From an uncultured Nitrosospira sp. (GTDB lineage: Bacteria > Nitrospirota > Nitrospiria > Nitrospirales > Nitrospiraceae), in assembly GCA_900696515.1 (NCBI GenBank), contig CAADGK010000073.1, positions 1 to 38,177 of the forward strand: a stretch of 38,177 nucleotides of DNA, in the 5' to 3' direction. Below the pieces are notes generated by a model, which saw only the letters and a program-made list of their open reading frames with translations, was not told where the DNA came from and did no database searches. This document shows, in pieces, positions 23,953 to 32,762 of this stretch; within the stretch, counting starts at the first letter, position 1, and each line of letters begins with the position of its first letter. The translations under genes and the position numbers were made by a program.

Positions 23953-24915
23953 ATGATGTCGTTCTGGTCCAATCAACGTGTCGTGGTCACCGGAGGAGCC
24001 GGGTTTCTGGGCTCGTTCGTGGTGGACCAGCTTCGCGCTAAAGGCTGTACTGAGATTGTTATCCCGCGGAGCCGAGACTACGACTTGGTGCAGATGGACG
24101 CCGTTCAACAGCTCTACCGCGATGCACAACCGGATCTGGTGATTCATCTGGCCGCGCGTGTCGGCGGCATCGGGGCAAACCAGGCCAACCCCGGTCGATT
24201 CTTCTATGACAATCTGATGATGGGCACGCAGCTGATCGAGGTCGGCCGTCAACGGGGACTGAAGAAATTCGTGGCGCTCGGTACCATCTGCGCCTATCCC
24301 AAGTTCGCGCCCATTCCATTTAAGGAAGACGATATCTGGAACGGCTATCCCGAAGAAACCAATGCGCCGTACGGGTTGGCGAAGAAAATGATGTTGGCGC
24401 AGTCGCAGGCCTACCGCGATCAATATGGGTTTAACTCGATCGTCCTGTTCCCCGTAAACTTGTACGGTCCGCGAGACAACTTTGATTTACAGACGTCGCA
24501 CGTGATCCCGGCCCTGATCCGGAAATGCGTCTCGGCGAAGGAGGAGGGGCGCACGGCGATGACCCTCTGGGGAGACGGATCCCCGACGCGAGAGTTCTTG
24601 TACGTGGAGGATGCCGCCGAAGGGATTGTCCTCGCGGCTGAGCAGTATAATGGGAATCTGCCGGTCAACCTGGGAACAGGAGAGGAAATCGCGATTCGTG
24701 ACCTCGCGGCTGTGATTGCCGCTGAAGTCGGGTTTGCCGGGCAGATTCAGTGGGATGCCACGAAGCCGAACGGCCAACCTCGCCGCTGTCTTGATGTCAG
24801 CCGTGCCAAGCAGCTCTTTGGATTCCAAGCCAAACATGGGTTGCGTGAGGGGGTCAAGAAAACCGTCCGGTGGTTTCAGGCGAACAGTCAGTCGATCCGC
24901 GAAGTGCACTTCTAG
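23953..24915 (+). CDS. fcl: GDP-L-fucose synthase
   Basis: 320 residues from the ATG at 23953; a second ATG follows at once. It epimerises and reduces GDP-4-keto-6-deoxymannose to GDP-L-fucose with NADPH. The NADP-binding motif [10 protein letters not shown], the [12 protein letters not shown] block, [11 protein letters not shown] and [14 protein letters not shown] are all typical of the family. The start sits right after a repeat tract (CCTCAAACTATT) and has no Shine-Dalgarno sequence. A longer frame from a TTG at 23878 would only translate the repeat and is rejected. With gmd upstream it completes GDP-fucose synthesis for the surface polysaccharide genes downstream. The call is secure. Confidence 0.96.
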   Translation: MMSFWSNQRVVVTGGAGFLGSFVVDQLRAKGCTEIVIPRSRDYDLVQMDAVQQLYRDAQPDLVIHLAARVGGIGANQANPGRFFYDNLMMGTQLIEVGRQRGLKKFVALGTICAYPKFAPIPFKEDDIWNGYPEETNAPYGLAKKMMLAQSQAYRDQYGFNSIVLFPVNLYGPRDNFDLQTSHVIPALIRKCVSAKEEGRTAMTLWGDGSPTREFLYVEDAAEGIVLAAEQYNGNLPVNLGTGEEIAIRDLAAVIAAEVGFAGQIQWDATKPNGQPRRCLDVSRAKQLFGFQAKHGLREGVKKTVRWFQANSQSIREVHF

Positions 24916-24917
24916 GA

Positions 24918-25001
24918 GCCTGAGGTTGGAAGTTGGAGGTATGTATCTCACGCTTCAAACCTCACCCTCCAGCTCCCCAACGCACGACGCTTGCTTCACG
25001 A
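24918..25001. repeat. Type B-like hairpin repeat between fcl and the epimerase gene
   Basis: CTGAGGTTGGAAGTTGGAGG on the left, then CTTCAAACCTCACCCTCC and CGACGCTTGCTTCACG on the right. It fills most of the 168-base gap. Confidence 0.75.
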
Positions 25002-25083
25002 GATGCGCCTGCCAGGCGGTGTGGTCACGAACTGCCATGAATCATGAGGGTTAGCTGTATAGGTCTGTCACGTGAGGTGTCGA

Positions 25084-26184
25084 GTGAAGCGCATTGATAT
25101 CATTGCGGGGGCACGTCCCAACTTTATGAAAATCGCGCCGATGATCGAGGCGCTCAAGGCCGCTGAGTCTCGCGGAGGACCGCTCCGGTATCGAATGATC
25201 CATACCGGCCAGCATTATGATCGCGCGATGTCCGGCAGCTTTTTTGAAGAACTCGGGATTCCCGACCCGGACATCAATCTCGAGGTGGGATCGGGGACGC
25301 AAGCCGAGCAAACCGCCGGGATTATGGTCGGATACGAGAAAGTCCTGTTACAGGAGAAGAGTGATCTCTGCCTCGTGGTCGGCGATGTCACGTCGACCAT
25401 GGCCTGCTCCATCGTCGCGCGCAAACTGGGTGTGCCGGTGGCGCACGTCGAGGGGGGGATTCGATCCGGTGATTGGACGATGCCGGAGGAAATCAATCGC
25501 GTGGTGACCGACTCGATCACCAACTGGTTTTTTACGACCAGCGAGACCGCCAATGAGAATCTGAGACGTGCCGGTGTCACCGAAGACCGGATCTTCTTCG
25601 TCGGCAACACGATGATCGATACGTTGCTCAGGAATCTGCCGCGGTTGCGGCCTCCGGCCTGTTGGCGAACGCTGAACCTCCAACCGCACGCCTTTTTCGT
25701 GGTAACCCTCCATCGTCCTGCGAATGTCGACGGCGAACAGCAACTGCTTAGGCTGCTGCATGCGATCGCGGACGGGACGCAGGGCCTGCCGGTGATCTTT
25801 CCGGTCCATCCGAGAACCGCCAAGAATCTGCGAGAGGGCGGGCGGCAACTTCCGTCTCTGCACTATATCGATCCGCTGGGCTACCTCGAGTTCAACTACC
25901 TCGTCAAACAGGCCAAAGGCGTGATTACCGATTCCGGAGGGATCACCGAAGAGACGACGGTACTGGGCGTGCCCTGTCTCACGCTCCGGGACAACACGGA
26001 GCGGCCGGAAACGATCACGATCGGCACGAACGAATTGATCGGGACTGATCCGAACAAACTCCCTCCCGCCCTGGCCCGATTGATGGCGGGCCAATGGAAG
26101 AAGGGAATGATCCCACCACGCTGGGACGGGAAGGCGGCGGAGCGGATTGTGACAGAGTTGGAGCGGCTGCTGCTTTCATCGTGA
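25084..26184 (+). CDS. wecB: UDP-N-acetylglucosamine 2-epimerase (non-hydrolysing)
   Basis: 366 residues from the GTG at 25084 (MKRIDIIAGARPNFMK); a GTG at 25072 adds four residues. It interconverts UDP-GlcNAc and UDP-ManNAc for surface polysaccharides. Family motifs are ARPNFMK, HTGQHYDRAMS, VEGGIRSGDWTMPEEINR, TLHRPANVD and VITDSGGITEETTVLGVPCLTLR. The length matches WecB/MnaA. No ManNAc dehydrogenase (wecC) is adjacent, so UDP-ManNAc may be used as such or oxidised by an enzyme encoded elsewhere. A short hairpin follows the stop. The call is secure. Confidence 0.96.
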   Translation: MKRIDIIAGARPNFMKIAPMIEALKAAESRGGPLRYRMIHTGQHYDRAMSGSFFEELGIPDPDINLEVGSGTQAEQTAGIMVGYEKVLLQEKSDLCLVVGDVTSTMACSIVARKLGVPVAHVEGGIRSGDWTMPEEINRVVTDSITNWFFTTSETANENLRRAGVTEDRIFFVGNTMIDTLLRNLPRLRPPACWRTLNLQPHAFFVVTLHRPANVDGEQQLLRLLHAIADGTQGLPVIFPVHPRTAKNLREGGRQLPSLHYIDPLGYLEFNYLVKQAKGVITDSGGITEETTVLGVPCLTLRDNTERPETITIGTNELIGTDPNKLPPALARLMAGQWKKGMIPPRWDGKAAERIVTELERLLLSS

Positions 26185-26208
26185 GTTCAGTGTATTCATA
26201 CGCTGAAC
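26185..26208. terminator. Hairpin directly after wecB
   Basis: GTTCAGTGT at 26185-26193, loop ATTCAT, ACGCTGAAC at 26200-26208: nine pairs including one G-T. No T-run follows, so it may be an RNA-end stabiliser or a weak terminator. Confidence 0.4.
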
Positions 26209-26283
26209 CTGAGTCTCAATCTTGACCATCCTGTTGCCGGAGGATTCAGCTTTCTACCTGCCTCCACCATTCTTCTCCCACGC

Positions 26284-26315
26284 AAACTTGGAACCTGAAA
26301 CGTGGGACTTGAAAC
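26284..26315. repeat. Single type A repeat arm
   Basis: CTTGGAACCTGAAACGTGGG and CTTGAAAC without a matching left arm. It is the last type A sequence in the window. Confidence 0.6.
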
Positions 26316-26420
26316 TCCGTACTCTCAAGCGTGGGACGGCAAAATGGGTTGCATGACTTGCACGGTGATTGCAGATTATCAGCAAGAGAGCGAGGCAGTG
26401 AAAATGGGGTAAAGCAGAAG

Positions 26421-26516
26421 ATGATCGCGTGCCGGACGAAAACCACCTATCGATTGTCCGATGGGACGTGGGTCGTCAACAGCGCCGATGCGCTGAAACG
26501 ATTGGCGTCGGTATGA
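26421..26516 (+). CDS. Possible small protein, unrecognised
   Basis: 31 residues from the ATG at 26421 (MIACRTKTTYRLSDGTWVVN and 11 more). The frame opens further upstream at 26331, but that part looks like chance. The TYRLSDGTWVV stretch looks protein-like, with alternating strands. The ribosome site is weak (GCAGAAG). It stands alone between a repeat arm and a type C repeat. It may be a small gene, a fragment or chance. Confidence 0.25.
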   Translation: MIACRTKTTYRLSDGTWVVNSADALKRLASV

Positions 26517-26568
26517 CGCTGGTGGAGTTCACAGGTGTGTCTTGTTTAGCTAAGGACTCAAGGCAAAC

Positions 26569-26635
26569 GAGGCCAACCATGCAGACCAGAGAGATCAGAT
26601 AACCCAACAGATCAAACAAAGGAGACGGACCAATC
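26569..26635. repeat. Type C repeat, last repeat before the AT-rich region
   Basis: CAGACCAGAGAGATCAGATA and CAGATCAAACAAAGGAGACGG are diverged type C units (compare 7890-7947). Beyond about 26640 no A, B or C repeat was seen. Confidence 0.5.
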
Positions 26636-26639
26636 GCCG

Positions 26640-27345
26640 GGGCGGGTTGTGGAGTGTTTGGAGTCGTTTGCTATTGATGAATTGATAGTAGGGTGGCCGG
26701 GTTTGGGCAGAGCCGCTCTGCAAAGTTTAGTTTTGAGTGACTCTCGAAGTTCTATCCGTTCCAGTTGGTACATTGCTGTACGATCCCGCCTTCGTTCATG
26801 TAAGACTGAATTCTTCGGGTTCACTCACAACGCACGGTTTTATTGCACTAATTAAATCCCGCATGATGGACCAGGTCTTGCTGTTACAAAAGCTGTTTTA
26901 GTTTGTCACTTGTGTCAATCACTCTTATCATCACGGTAATTCCCGTATGCCGATGGAAACTGTCCTTTGCCGCCATGCCCACGTTATTGAGAGAGTATGG
27001 AGAGAGAACGCGTCAGAAACTTATGCCTGCCATTAGGGCATGCAAGGACACACGGACTTTCTGGCTTGTCCGGAGTTTGGTGATTTTACAAAGTGCTTGA
27101 TATACCCGGTGCTGACGCAGAACCGAACATTGAAGCGACAATCGCTTCCGGAGTATCTGCCCCACTCCTATGATAGTGTGGACCTACTTAAGTGGTTTAT
27201 GTGGTATGCACGTGAGTAGTTCCTCTCAGCTCATTGGCAGCTTCCCCGGCTACGTTTTAAGAATGGCCTATGATGTAGTGTCTGATTGTGCAGGCCTTAA
27301 GCTCTTCTTCAGGCGAAGATCCTCCGAATTGGAGAAAGGAAGGTG
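26640..27345. other. AT-richer gap with no recognised gene
   Basis: About 700 bases with only short frames on both strands, none with a good ribosome site or a recognisable motif. A stretch at about 27091-27220 reads YPVLTQNRTLKRQSLPEYLP and onward before a stop. It could be a relic of a lost gene, but I cannot assign it. The gap marks the change from repeat-rich, GC-rich sequence to the AT-richer polysaccharide region. Confidence 0.5.
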
Positions 27346-28269
27346 ATGGCTGGAAAAGAATTGTTTTCTGACGCCAAGCTGCTAGTGCGTTTGTTTCATT
27401 CGAATAACTTGCAGTTTCTTAAATTTGCACCTCCTGGGCACTATTACTCTCCGATCCCGGATCTGTCCGGTATTTCCACCGGCGAGTGGGATTCTCAGTA
27501 TGACGCGGATGTAGGCGTTCCAGGCATTGATCTTGACGAAGCGGGGCAATTGGAATTGATTCACAAATTCGTTCAGTGCTTTGACGAGTTTCCATTCACC
27601 GATTCACCGTCCAGTCAGCATAGGTATTGGCTGGATAATGAATTCTTTAGTTATGGAGACGGAGTTGCACTCTATGGCCTGTTCCGACAGCTCAAACCAC
27701 GAAGGATCGTTGAGATTGGTTCGGGGTACTCGTCCGCTGCCATGCTTGACCTAGACGACATGTTTGCGCATAGCTCAATCGAATTTGTATTTATTGAACC
27801 GTATCCGCAGCGATTGAAAGGTCTTCTTCGGTCATCAGATGTGAATCGGCATGTGATTATTGAGAAACCCGTTCAGGAAGTACCTTTAGAAGTATTTACT
27901 TCCCTTAACATGAACGACATCTTGTTTATCGATTCGTCACATGTCACGAAGTTTAGGAGTGATGTGAATCATCTTATTTTTCAGGTCCTCCCAAGGTTAA
28001 AGCCTGGGGTTGTTGTGCACTTTCACGATATTCCGTGGCCATTCGAGTATCCAGAGCATTGGATCCGATCGGGTAGGGCATGGAACGAAGCGTATCTCGT
28101 CAGGTCCTTTCTCCAATTTAACAGGGCTTTCAAAATACTGTTTTTTGGCCCGTACCTCGCAGCCAGACATTCAGAGATTATCAGAAACAACTTGCCACTG
28201 ATGTTAAAGGTTCCGTCAAGCCACTTTACGTTAGGTAACACGAGTTTGTGGATTATAAAGATAGCCTGA
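27346..28269 (+). CDS. Class I SAM-dependent methyltransferase, sugar or polysaccharide related
   Basis: 307 residues from the ATG at 27346, which has AGGAAGG close upstream. The central Rossmann motif IVEIGSGYSSAAML lies near residues 120-133, followed by an acidic residue after beta-2 (FVFIEPYP) and DILFIDSSHVTKF, as in Methyltransf_24-type enzymes. HFHDIPWPFEYPEHW is also typical of this group. Members in such clusters are often thought to modify glycans, but the substrate here is unknown. There is no signal peptide or membrane segment, so it is cytoplasmic. It is the first gene of the AT-rich polysaccharide region. The fold call is firm; the role is inferred from neighbours. Confidence 0.82.
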   Translation: MAGKELFSDAKLLVRLFHSNNLQFLKFAPPGHYYSPIPDLSGISTGEWDSQYDADVGVPGIDLDEAGQLELIHKFVQCFDEFPFTDSPSSQHRYWLDNEFFSYGDGVALYGLFRQLKPRRIVEIGSGYSSAAMLDLDDMFAHSSIEFVFIEPYPQRLKGLLRSSDVNRHVIIEKPVQEVPLEVFTSLNMNDILFIDSSHVTKFRSDVNHLIFQVLPRLKPGVVVHFHDIPWPFEYPEHWIRSGRAWNEAYLVRSFLQFNRAFKILFFGPYLAARHSEIIRNNLPLMLKVPSSHFTLGNTSLWIIKIA

Positions 28270-28336
28270 ACCAGACTGCAGGTCTCCTCAGCTTGTCAGT
28301 CAAGGAAGACAGTCTCTCATTCAGCAGGAGATCATC

Positions 28337-28385
28337 CATCCGAAAGGATGAGCATGAGAGCAGAGAGTCGCAAGGCGGCTCATGC
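28337..28385 (+). promoter_or_regulatory. Candidate structured leader RNA before the flippase gene
   Basis: CATCC-GAAA-GGATG at 28337-28350 is a small stem with a GNRA loop. It is followed by a 7-base perfect stem GCATGAG (28352-28358) and CTCATGC (28379-28385) that encloses a GTCGCAAGGCGG segment. It lies about 110 bases before the flippase start in a 224-base gap. It does not match a riboswitch class that I can name. Confidence 0.3.
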
Positions 28386-28493
28386 CCAGCATAAAACCCC
28401 AGAATCTATGGTTGTTAGGCGGTAGTTCTTTATCGCTTCTTGGAGTCCTGTCGTATTTGAGGGTGCTCTGCTGGATGGGAGAGAGAAGGAGTC

Positions 28494-29969
28494 GTGAATC
28501 TTAAAACACGTGTAGTATCAAGTATATCTTGGGCACTGGCTCAGGCATGGGGTAGCAAGTGTGTTTCGTTCATCACGTTCTTTCTCATAGCCAGGCTCCT
28601 ATCGCCATCAGAAATAGGTATTGTTGCAACGGCGGCAATTCTTATTGCGTTGCTCGAGTTGGTTGCCGAACAGGGTCTTGGAGATGCGATTGTTCAAAAG
28701 AAGGGGTTAACGGACGTCGAACTCAATAGCGCCTTCGTGCTCTGCAGCATTGTCGGGGTTGTGATGGGCGGTCTGCTCTGGATTGGGGCTCCGGCGATGG
28801 CAGTTCTGTGGGGGATGCCTGCGCTTTCAGACGTTGCTCGCGCATTATGTCTCTCACTGCCGATCACCGCCCTCGGAATTTGCCCTCAAGCAGTACTTCG
28901 AAAAAATCTAGAATACAAAGCGCTCGCCATTCGACTTCTTGTATCGACGGCCCTCTCTGGCCTTCTCGGGATTTGCTTGGCGATAGCTGGATATGGGGTA
29001 TGGAGTTTAGTGGCTCAGGTCTTGAGCATGAGCTCGTTAAATACACTCATGGTGTGGCTGAAGCAGCCTTGGTGTCCAACCGTTGTTCTGCGAGTCCAGT
29101 CTCTTGGTGATCTCTATCGGTATGGATTTAACGTGACTGTCAGTAAAATGCTGCATTTCTTCAGCGTGAGGTATGTCGAACTGCTCGTGAGCTTCTTCTT
29201 GGGAATTGTCGCGCTCGGAGTCTTCTCTGTGGCGTTACGAATCTACCAGATGATGCTGCAGCTACTGAGTCTTTCCATGCTTGATATCTCCCTCAGTATG
29301 TTCTCTTCGATTCGTGGAAACCTCGATCAGGTGCGGTGCGCATACCGGAAGGCGGTAGCGCTCTCCGCACTCATCACGATCCCAGCGTTCCTGATCGTCG
29401 GCACTCTCTCCACCGAGATTTGTCTTGTAGCATTCGGGGAAAAGTGGCGAGATGCCGGAGAGGTTCTTTTCTATCTTTCCATTCTTGGCGCGATTCAATC
29501 CGTCGAAAATCTTAATGTCTCATTGCTGAAATCTTTTGGTAGGGCAGATTTGGATCTCAGGGTCAATTTCGCAAAAGCGGTTGTCGTCACAATAGGGTTT
29601 CTTGTCAGCTATCGCTTTGGTCTCACGGCTGTCGTGGCAGCTCTGCTAACGGCGATGACCGTGGTAACCCCCCTTTCCTACTACTATGTTTATCAGATCA
29701 GTCAAATATCGATGACAGAGGTTATCGAGGAGATCTGGGGAAGTCTCATCAGCGCCATTGGTGCCTGCGGAGTTGTTGTGAAAATAAAACCGTATTTGTT
29801 TGCAGGAAAATCAGAATCGGTGTTGGTTGTAGTCAGTCTTCTGGCAGTAGCCGTCATCGTGTACGGACTGCTTGTGAGCGTCTTGGCAAGGAGGCAACTA
29901 GCGTTTGTATTAGAAGTCCTTGCACGGAGGAGCCCTTCAAGACCCAGCCTCGCAGGAGGCGTGTCGTGA
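28494..29969 (+). CDS. Wzx-type polysaccharide flippase (MOP/PST family)
   Basis: 491 residues with a GTG start supported by GAAGGAG a few bases before it. The N-terminal block (SSISWALAQAWGSKCVSFIT, then LIARLLSPSEIGIVATAAIL) and GLGDAIVQKKGL are typical of WzxC-like polysaccharide transporters. About 12-14 hydrophobic segments can be counted. It should flip lipid-linked oligosaccharide units across the inner membrane. Glycosyltransferase genes follow, as expected for a Wzx/Wzy-type cluster. No obvious Wzz chain-length regulator is in view. The family call is firm; the exact cargo is unknown. Confidence 0.92.
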   Translation: MNLKTRVVSSISWALAQAWGSKCVSFITFFLIARLLSPSEIGIVATAAILIALLELVAEQGLGDAIVQKKGLTDVELNSAFVLCSIVGVVMGGLLWIGAPAMAVLWGMPALSDVARALCLSLPITALGICPQAVLRKNLEYKALAIRLLVSTALSGLLGICLAIAGYGVWSLVAQVLSMSSLNTLMVWLKQPWCPTVVLRVQSLGDLYRYGFNVTVSKMLHFFSVRYVELLVSFFLGIVALGVFSVALRIYQMMLQLLSLSMLDISLSMFSSIRGNLDQVRCAYRKAVALSALITIPAFLIVGTLSTEICLVAFGEKWRDAGEVLFYLSILGAIQSVENLNVSLLKSFGRADLDLRVNFAKAVVVTIGFLVSYRFGLTAVVAALLTAMTVVTPLSYYYVYQISQISMTEVIEEIWGSLISAIGACGVVVKIKPYLFAGKSESVLVVVSLLAVAVIVYGLLVSVLARRQLAFVLEVLARRSPSRPSLAGGVS

Positions 29970-30019
29970 CAGTCTCAAGCCGTTCGATGATGTAATCTGC
30001 TCAGCTTTTCTTGGAATCG

Positions 30020-31159
30020 ATGAAAATCGCACTGATCGCGGTACATTTTTCAGAATACGCCTTCCGTCTTGCTCAAACGTTAGCAATTAATCATGACATA
30101 TTGCTATGCGTCAATAAGAAGAACTTCACGAATGAAGTATCTGCCTCGATTCAGAGAGCACCTGCACCGAGGTGCAGAATTGTATGGCTGCCTGATACCT
30201 GGCTTCGTAGTCCTTTGGAATTTGCAACAGGAGTGACAACGCTCGCTGGGACAATCAGAAAGTTTAAACCAGATATCGTGCATTGCCAAGAAGCCGTGCG
30301 TGACTATCTCATGGTCGCGTTACAACTACTTCCCCGCTACCCGCTGGTGTTGACCATTCACGATCATGTTCCGCATACGGGTCAAGATTCCAACGTTAGT
30401 CAACGGGTTCGGTTTTATAAGTCTTTCTTACGCAAACGGGCGGATCTGGTGATTGTGCATGGAGATCAAATACGCCGCGACTGTGAGCGTCTAATGCCAT
30501 GGCTCACAGGAAGAATTGTATCGATTCCACATGGCCCGCTGGGTGGCAACATGTCTCTCCCCAGAACTCGCTGGAACAACGGCACGCTTTTGTTTTTTGG
30601 ACGTATCGAAGCTTACAAAGGCCTACGGTATCTCATTGAGGCGGTTCGTTTGTTGAAGAAAGACGGTGTCGACGTCAAGGTGATCATAGCAGGAACGGGC
30701 AGTGATCTAGCCTGTCATCGACAAGAAGTCATTACAGAGCCGTCCTTTGAGTTATTGGACCGATACATTGATAAGGAAGAGATCGCTGATCTATTTGCAC
30801 GTGCTGATATCGCCGTTATGCCCTATACCGACGCCACGCAAAGTGGTGTTGCTGCAATAGCATTGAACTACAGGTGCCCCGTCATCGCAACTGATGTTGG
30901 GAGTCTTGCAGAGATGGTTCGCAACGGCAGCAATGGCGTGTTGGTGCCCCCTCGGAATCCCGAGGCACTGGCAGAAGCGATTAGAAGTATCGCATTTGAT
31001 CGAGAGAAGTTGGCCAACATGTCTGCTCATGCAGCGGAGTTAGCGGACAATGACTTTTCCTGGAGTTCTATCGGTCTCCGAACCCAGCTGGCCTACGAGC
31101 GTGTGAGGCGGCGCACTGATGATCGAACAGCGGTCCGATCATACGCTGCGAATGGATAG
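30020..31159 (+). CDS. Glycosyltransferase, GT4-type
   Basis: 379 residues from the ATG at 30020 (a TTG at 30011 is in frame). It is a two-Rossmann GT-B fold: N-terminal MKIALIAVHFSEYAFRLAQT, then KPDIVHCQEA and TIHDHVP. The C-terminal donor domain has LLFFGRIEAYKGLRYLIEAV, VKVIIAGTGSD and SGVAAIALNYRCPVIATDVG. The acidic residue usual at the start of the E-x7-E motif seems replaced (DATQSGVAAIALN), so the donor site is somewhat atypical. It probably adds one sugar to the lipid-linked unit on the cytoplasmic side. The donor and acceptor cannot be read from sequence. Confidence 0.9.
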   Translation: MKIALIAVHFSEYAFRLAQTLAINHDILLCVNKKNFTNEVSASIQRAPAPRCRIVWLPDTWLRSPLEFATGVTTLAGTIRKFKPDIVHCQEAVRDYLMVALQLLPRYPLVLTIHDHVPHTGQDSNVSQRVRFYKSFLRKRADLVIVHGDQIRRDCERLMPWLTGRIVSIPHGPLGGNMSLPRTRWNNGTLLFFGRIEAYKGLRYLIEAVRLLKKDGVDVKVIIAGTGSDLACHRQEVITEPSFELLDRYIDKEEIADLFARADIAVMPYTDATQSGVAAIALNYRCPVIATDVGSLAEMVRNGSNGVLVPPRNPEALAEAIRSIAFDREKLANMSAHAAELADNDFSWSSIGLRTQLAYERVRRRTDDRTAVRSYAANG

Positions 31160-31207
31160 GCACTGCCCTGTGTGTTGAGATCTGGTAAGAATCAAAGAGC
31201 TTAATGC

Positions 31208-32686
31208 ATGAGTCGGGACGCCGCAGATATCTTCAAGTCACCGCTTCTAGATGTGTCTGCTCAAGCAGAGATTGAGGTGCGCAATAGGTTGGTAGAGGCT
31301 CGGTTGTTCGCAGCTGGCCACGTCGCATTGGTGTTCGGACTGGCCGTCGTGTTCACGATGTGTCATGTATTTTGGTCGATGGAGTTTTCCGTTCCGATCA
31401 TCTTCATGTTGTGCGCATTGGGAGGTGCTGTCCTCTCGATCACACTGCTGGAATCTTCCTCAAGCGAACGTGGATATCTGATAAGGGTATTCGCTTGGAC
31501 GTACTCGATCAACGTCATTCTGGCACTCGCGTCCTATTATTACTACGTATCGGATCACGGAACCCCTTTTCTTGCGACGGAGCGGAATCCTCATGATGAT
31601 GCTCATTTTCATAGAATAGGAACCAATCTAGCTGGTGACTGGATTCAGAACACCACCAAGGGCGAGCATCTACTCGCAAACTACACCTACAAAGGATACC
31701 CGTGGCTTCTCGCAGGTGTCTATTATTTCTCGAGCCTCTGGGGTGATGTGAGCCCAATCGCCCCACGCATTGTGAATGCGATGTGTGGAGGGTTATTGGT
31801 TGTAGCCGTATTTGCAGTCGCGACCCTAGCTTATGGCCGGGCTGTGGCCATCAGAGCATCTGTCCTGGGTGCGTTGTTTCCGACCTTCTGGTTGTATTCT
31901 GGAAATACTCTCCGCGATATCGTCATTGCCCTGCTGGTCACGGTCTCTGTCGTGATGGTGATGCGATTGGAGCGCACCACAATGGCCTTGTCCAGGCTTC
32001 TCCTGATGGTGGGATTTGCCTTTTCCCTCTCCGGTGTATTTGTTCTGCGGAGCCTTACCTTCTTCGCATTACTCAGCGCGTTCCTATTGTATTTTGTAAT
32101 GTTTGCCAGAGGGGTGGTGTTAAGAGTCGCTCTGGGAGGGGCGGGGATCGTCCTGCTGACGATCGGAGTTTTCTACGGAAGGGATTTGGGGGCGCCTCCT
32201 GCAGAAAGTCTTCTTGGACAAGCCGATCATTATACGGAAATGATCGTGACGGGTGCGTCTAAAGAATCCTTGGCAATTCAGTACATTTACAGCGCACCTT
32301 CCTATCTATTTGTCCCACTGAATGCGCTCTACACAGCATTAGCCCCGATCCCGCCTGTGAAAAGCATCTATCTTCCTCACATCGTTGAAGGTATGGGCGC
32401 AGTTGTTTGGTACTTTTATCTCCCATTCTGGGTGCTCGGTATGTATTACGGAGTGAGAAACAGGGAGTCTCTACTGTCAGTGATTGTCACAATCGTGTTG
32501 TTCTTAGGCATTGCGACGATTATCGCGAGCGCACGACATAAACTGCAGTTCCAAGGGCTAGCGCTAGTTCATGTGGCTGAAGCATCGATGAGACTGACAG
32601 GAAAGATTCTTCCTGTTAGTGCCGTGGTGATGCTTGTGTTGGGAGTGCTTGCCGTAACCTACATGGTTCTTAAGATGGGAGTGTAG
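31208..32686 (+). CDS. Polytopic membrane protein, candidate GT-C glycosyltransferase or polymerase
   Basis: 492 residues with roughly ten to twelve membrane segments starting near residue 38. A hydrophilic loop near 123-138 has NPHDDAHFHRIG, an acidic pair in the first large external loop, where GT-C enzymes place their catalytic acid. A second loop, SIYLPHIVEGMGAVVWYFYL, precedes the last segments. GT-C enzymes use polyprenyl-phosphate sugars outside the membrane, and a Wzy polymerase is another option. It lies between two GT4 genes in the polysaccharide cluster, which lacks any other polymerase candidate. I do not recognise a specific family. The membrane topology is clear; the function is inferred. 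Confidence 0.7.
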   Translation: MSRDAADIFKSPLLDVSAQAEIEVRNRLVEARLFAAGHVALVFGLAVVFTMCHVFWSMEFSVPIIFMLCALGGAVLSITLLESSSSERGYLIRVFAWTYSINVILALASYYYYVSDHGTPFLATERNPHDDAHFHRIGTNLAGDWIQNTTKGEHLLANYTYKGYPWLLAGVYYFSSLWGDVSPIAPRIVNAMCGGLLVVAVFAVATLAYGRAVAIRASVLGALFPTFWLYSGNTLRDIVIALLVTVSVVMVMRLERTTMALSRLLLMVGFAFSLSGVFVLRSLTFFALLSAFLLYFVMFARGVVLRVALGGAGIVLLTIGVFYGRDLGAPPAESLLGQADHYTEMIVTGASKESLAIQYIYSAPSYLFVPLNALYTALAPIPPVKSIYLPHIVEGMGAVVWYFYLPFWVLGMYYGVRNRESLLSVIVTIVLFLGIATIIASARHKLQFQGLALVHVAEASMRLTGKILPVSAVVMLVLGVLAVTYMVLKMGV

Positions 32687-32762
32687 GTCGGCGAAGCCGA
32701 TCAAGGTGGCAAGAGAATACGCCTCGATATGTAAGTATGCTAAGGAAGTGATGCGATAACGC

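Noticed and set aside
26649-26855. 68-codon ORF at the start of the AT-rich gap
   Set aside because: It has no ribosome site, its composition is not protein-like, and an overlapping minus-strand frame of similar length is equally unsupported.
27226-27252. Sigma-54 promoter before the methyltransferase gene
   Set aside because: TTGGCAG and GGCTAC are present, but the GG to GC distance is one base too long for sigma-54.
28331-28430. Cyclic-di-GMP-I (GEMM) riboswitch
   Set aside because: A GAAA-capped stem and a CGCAAGGCGG segment are present, but the conserved GCACAG..CAAACC and GGGACGCAAAGCC blocks are not.
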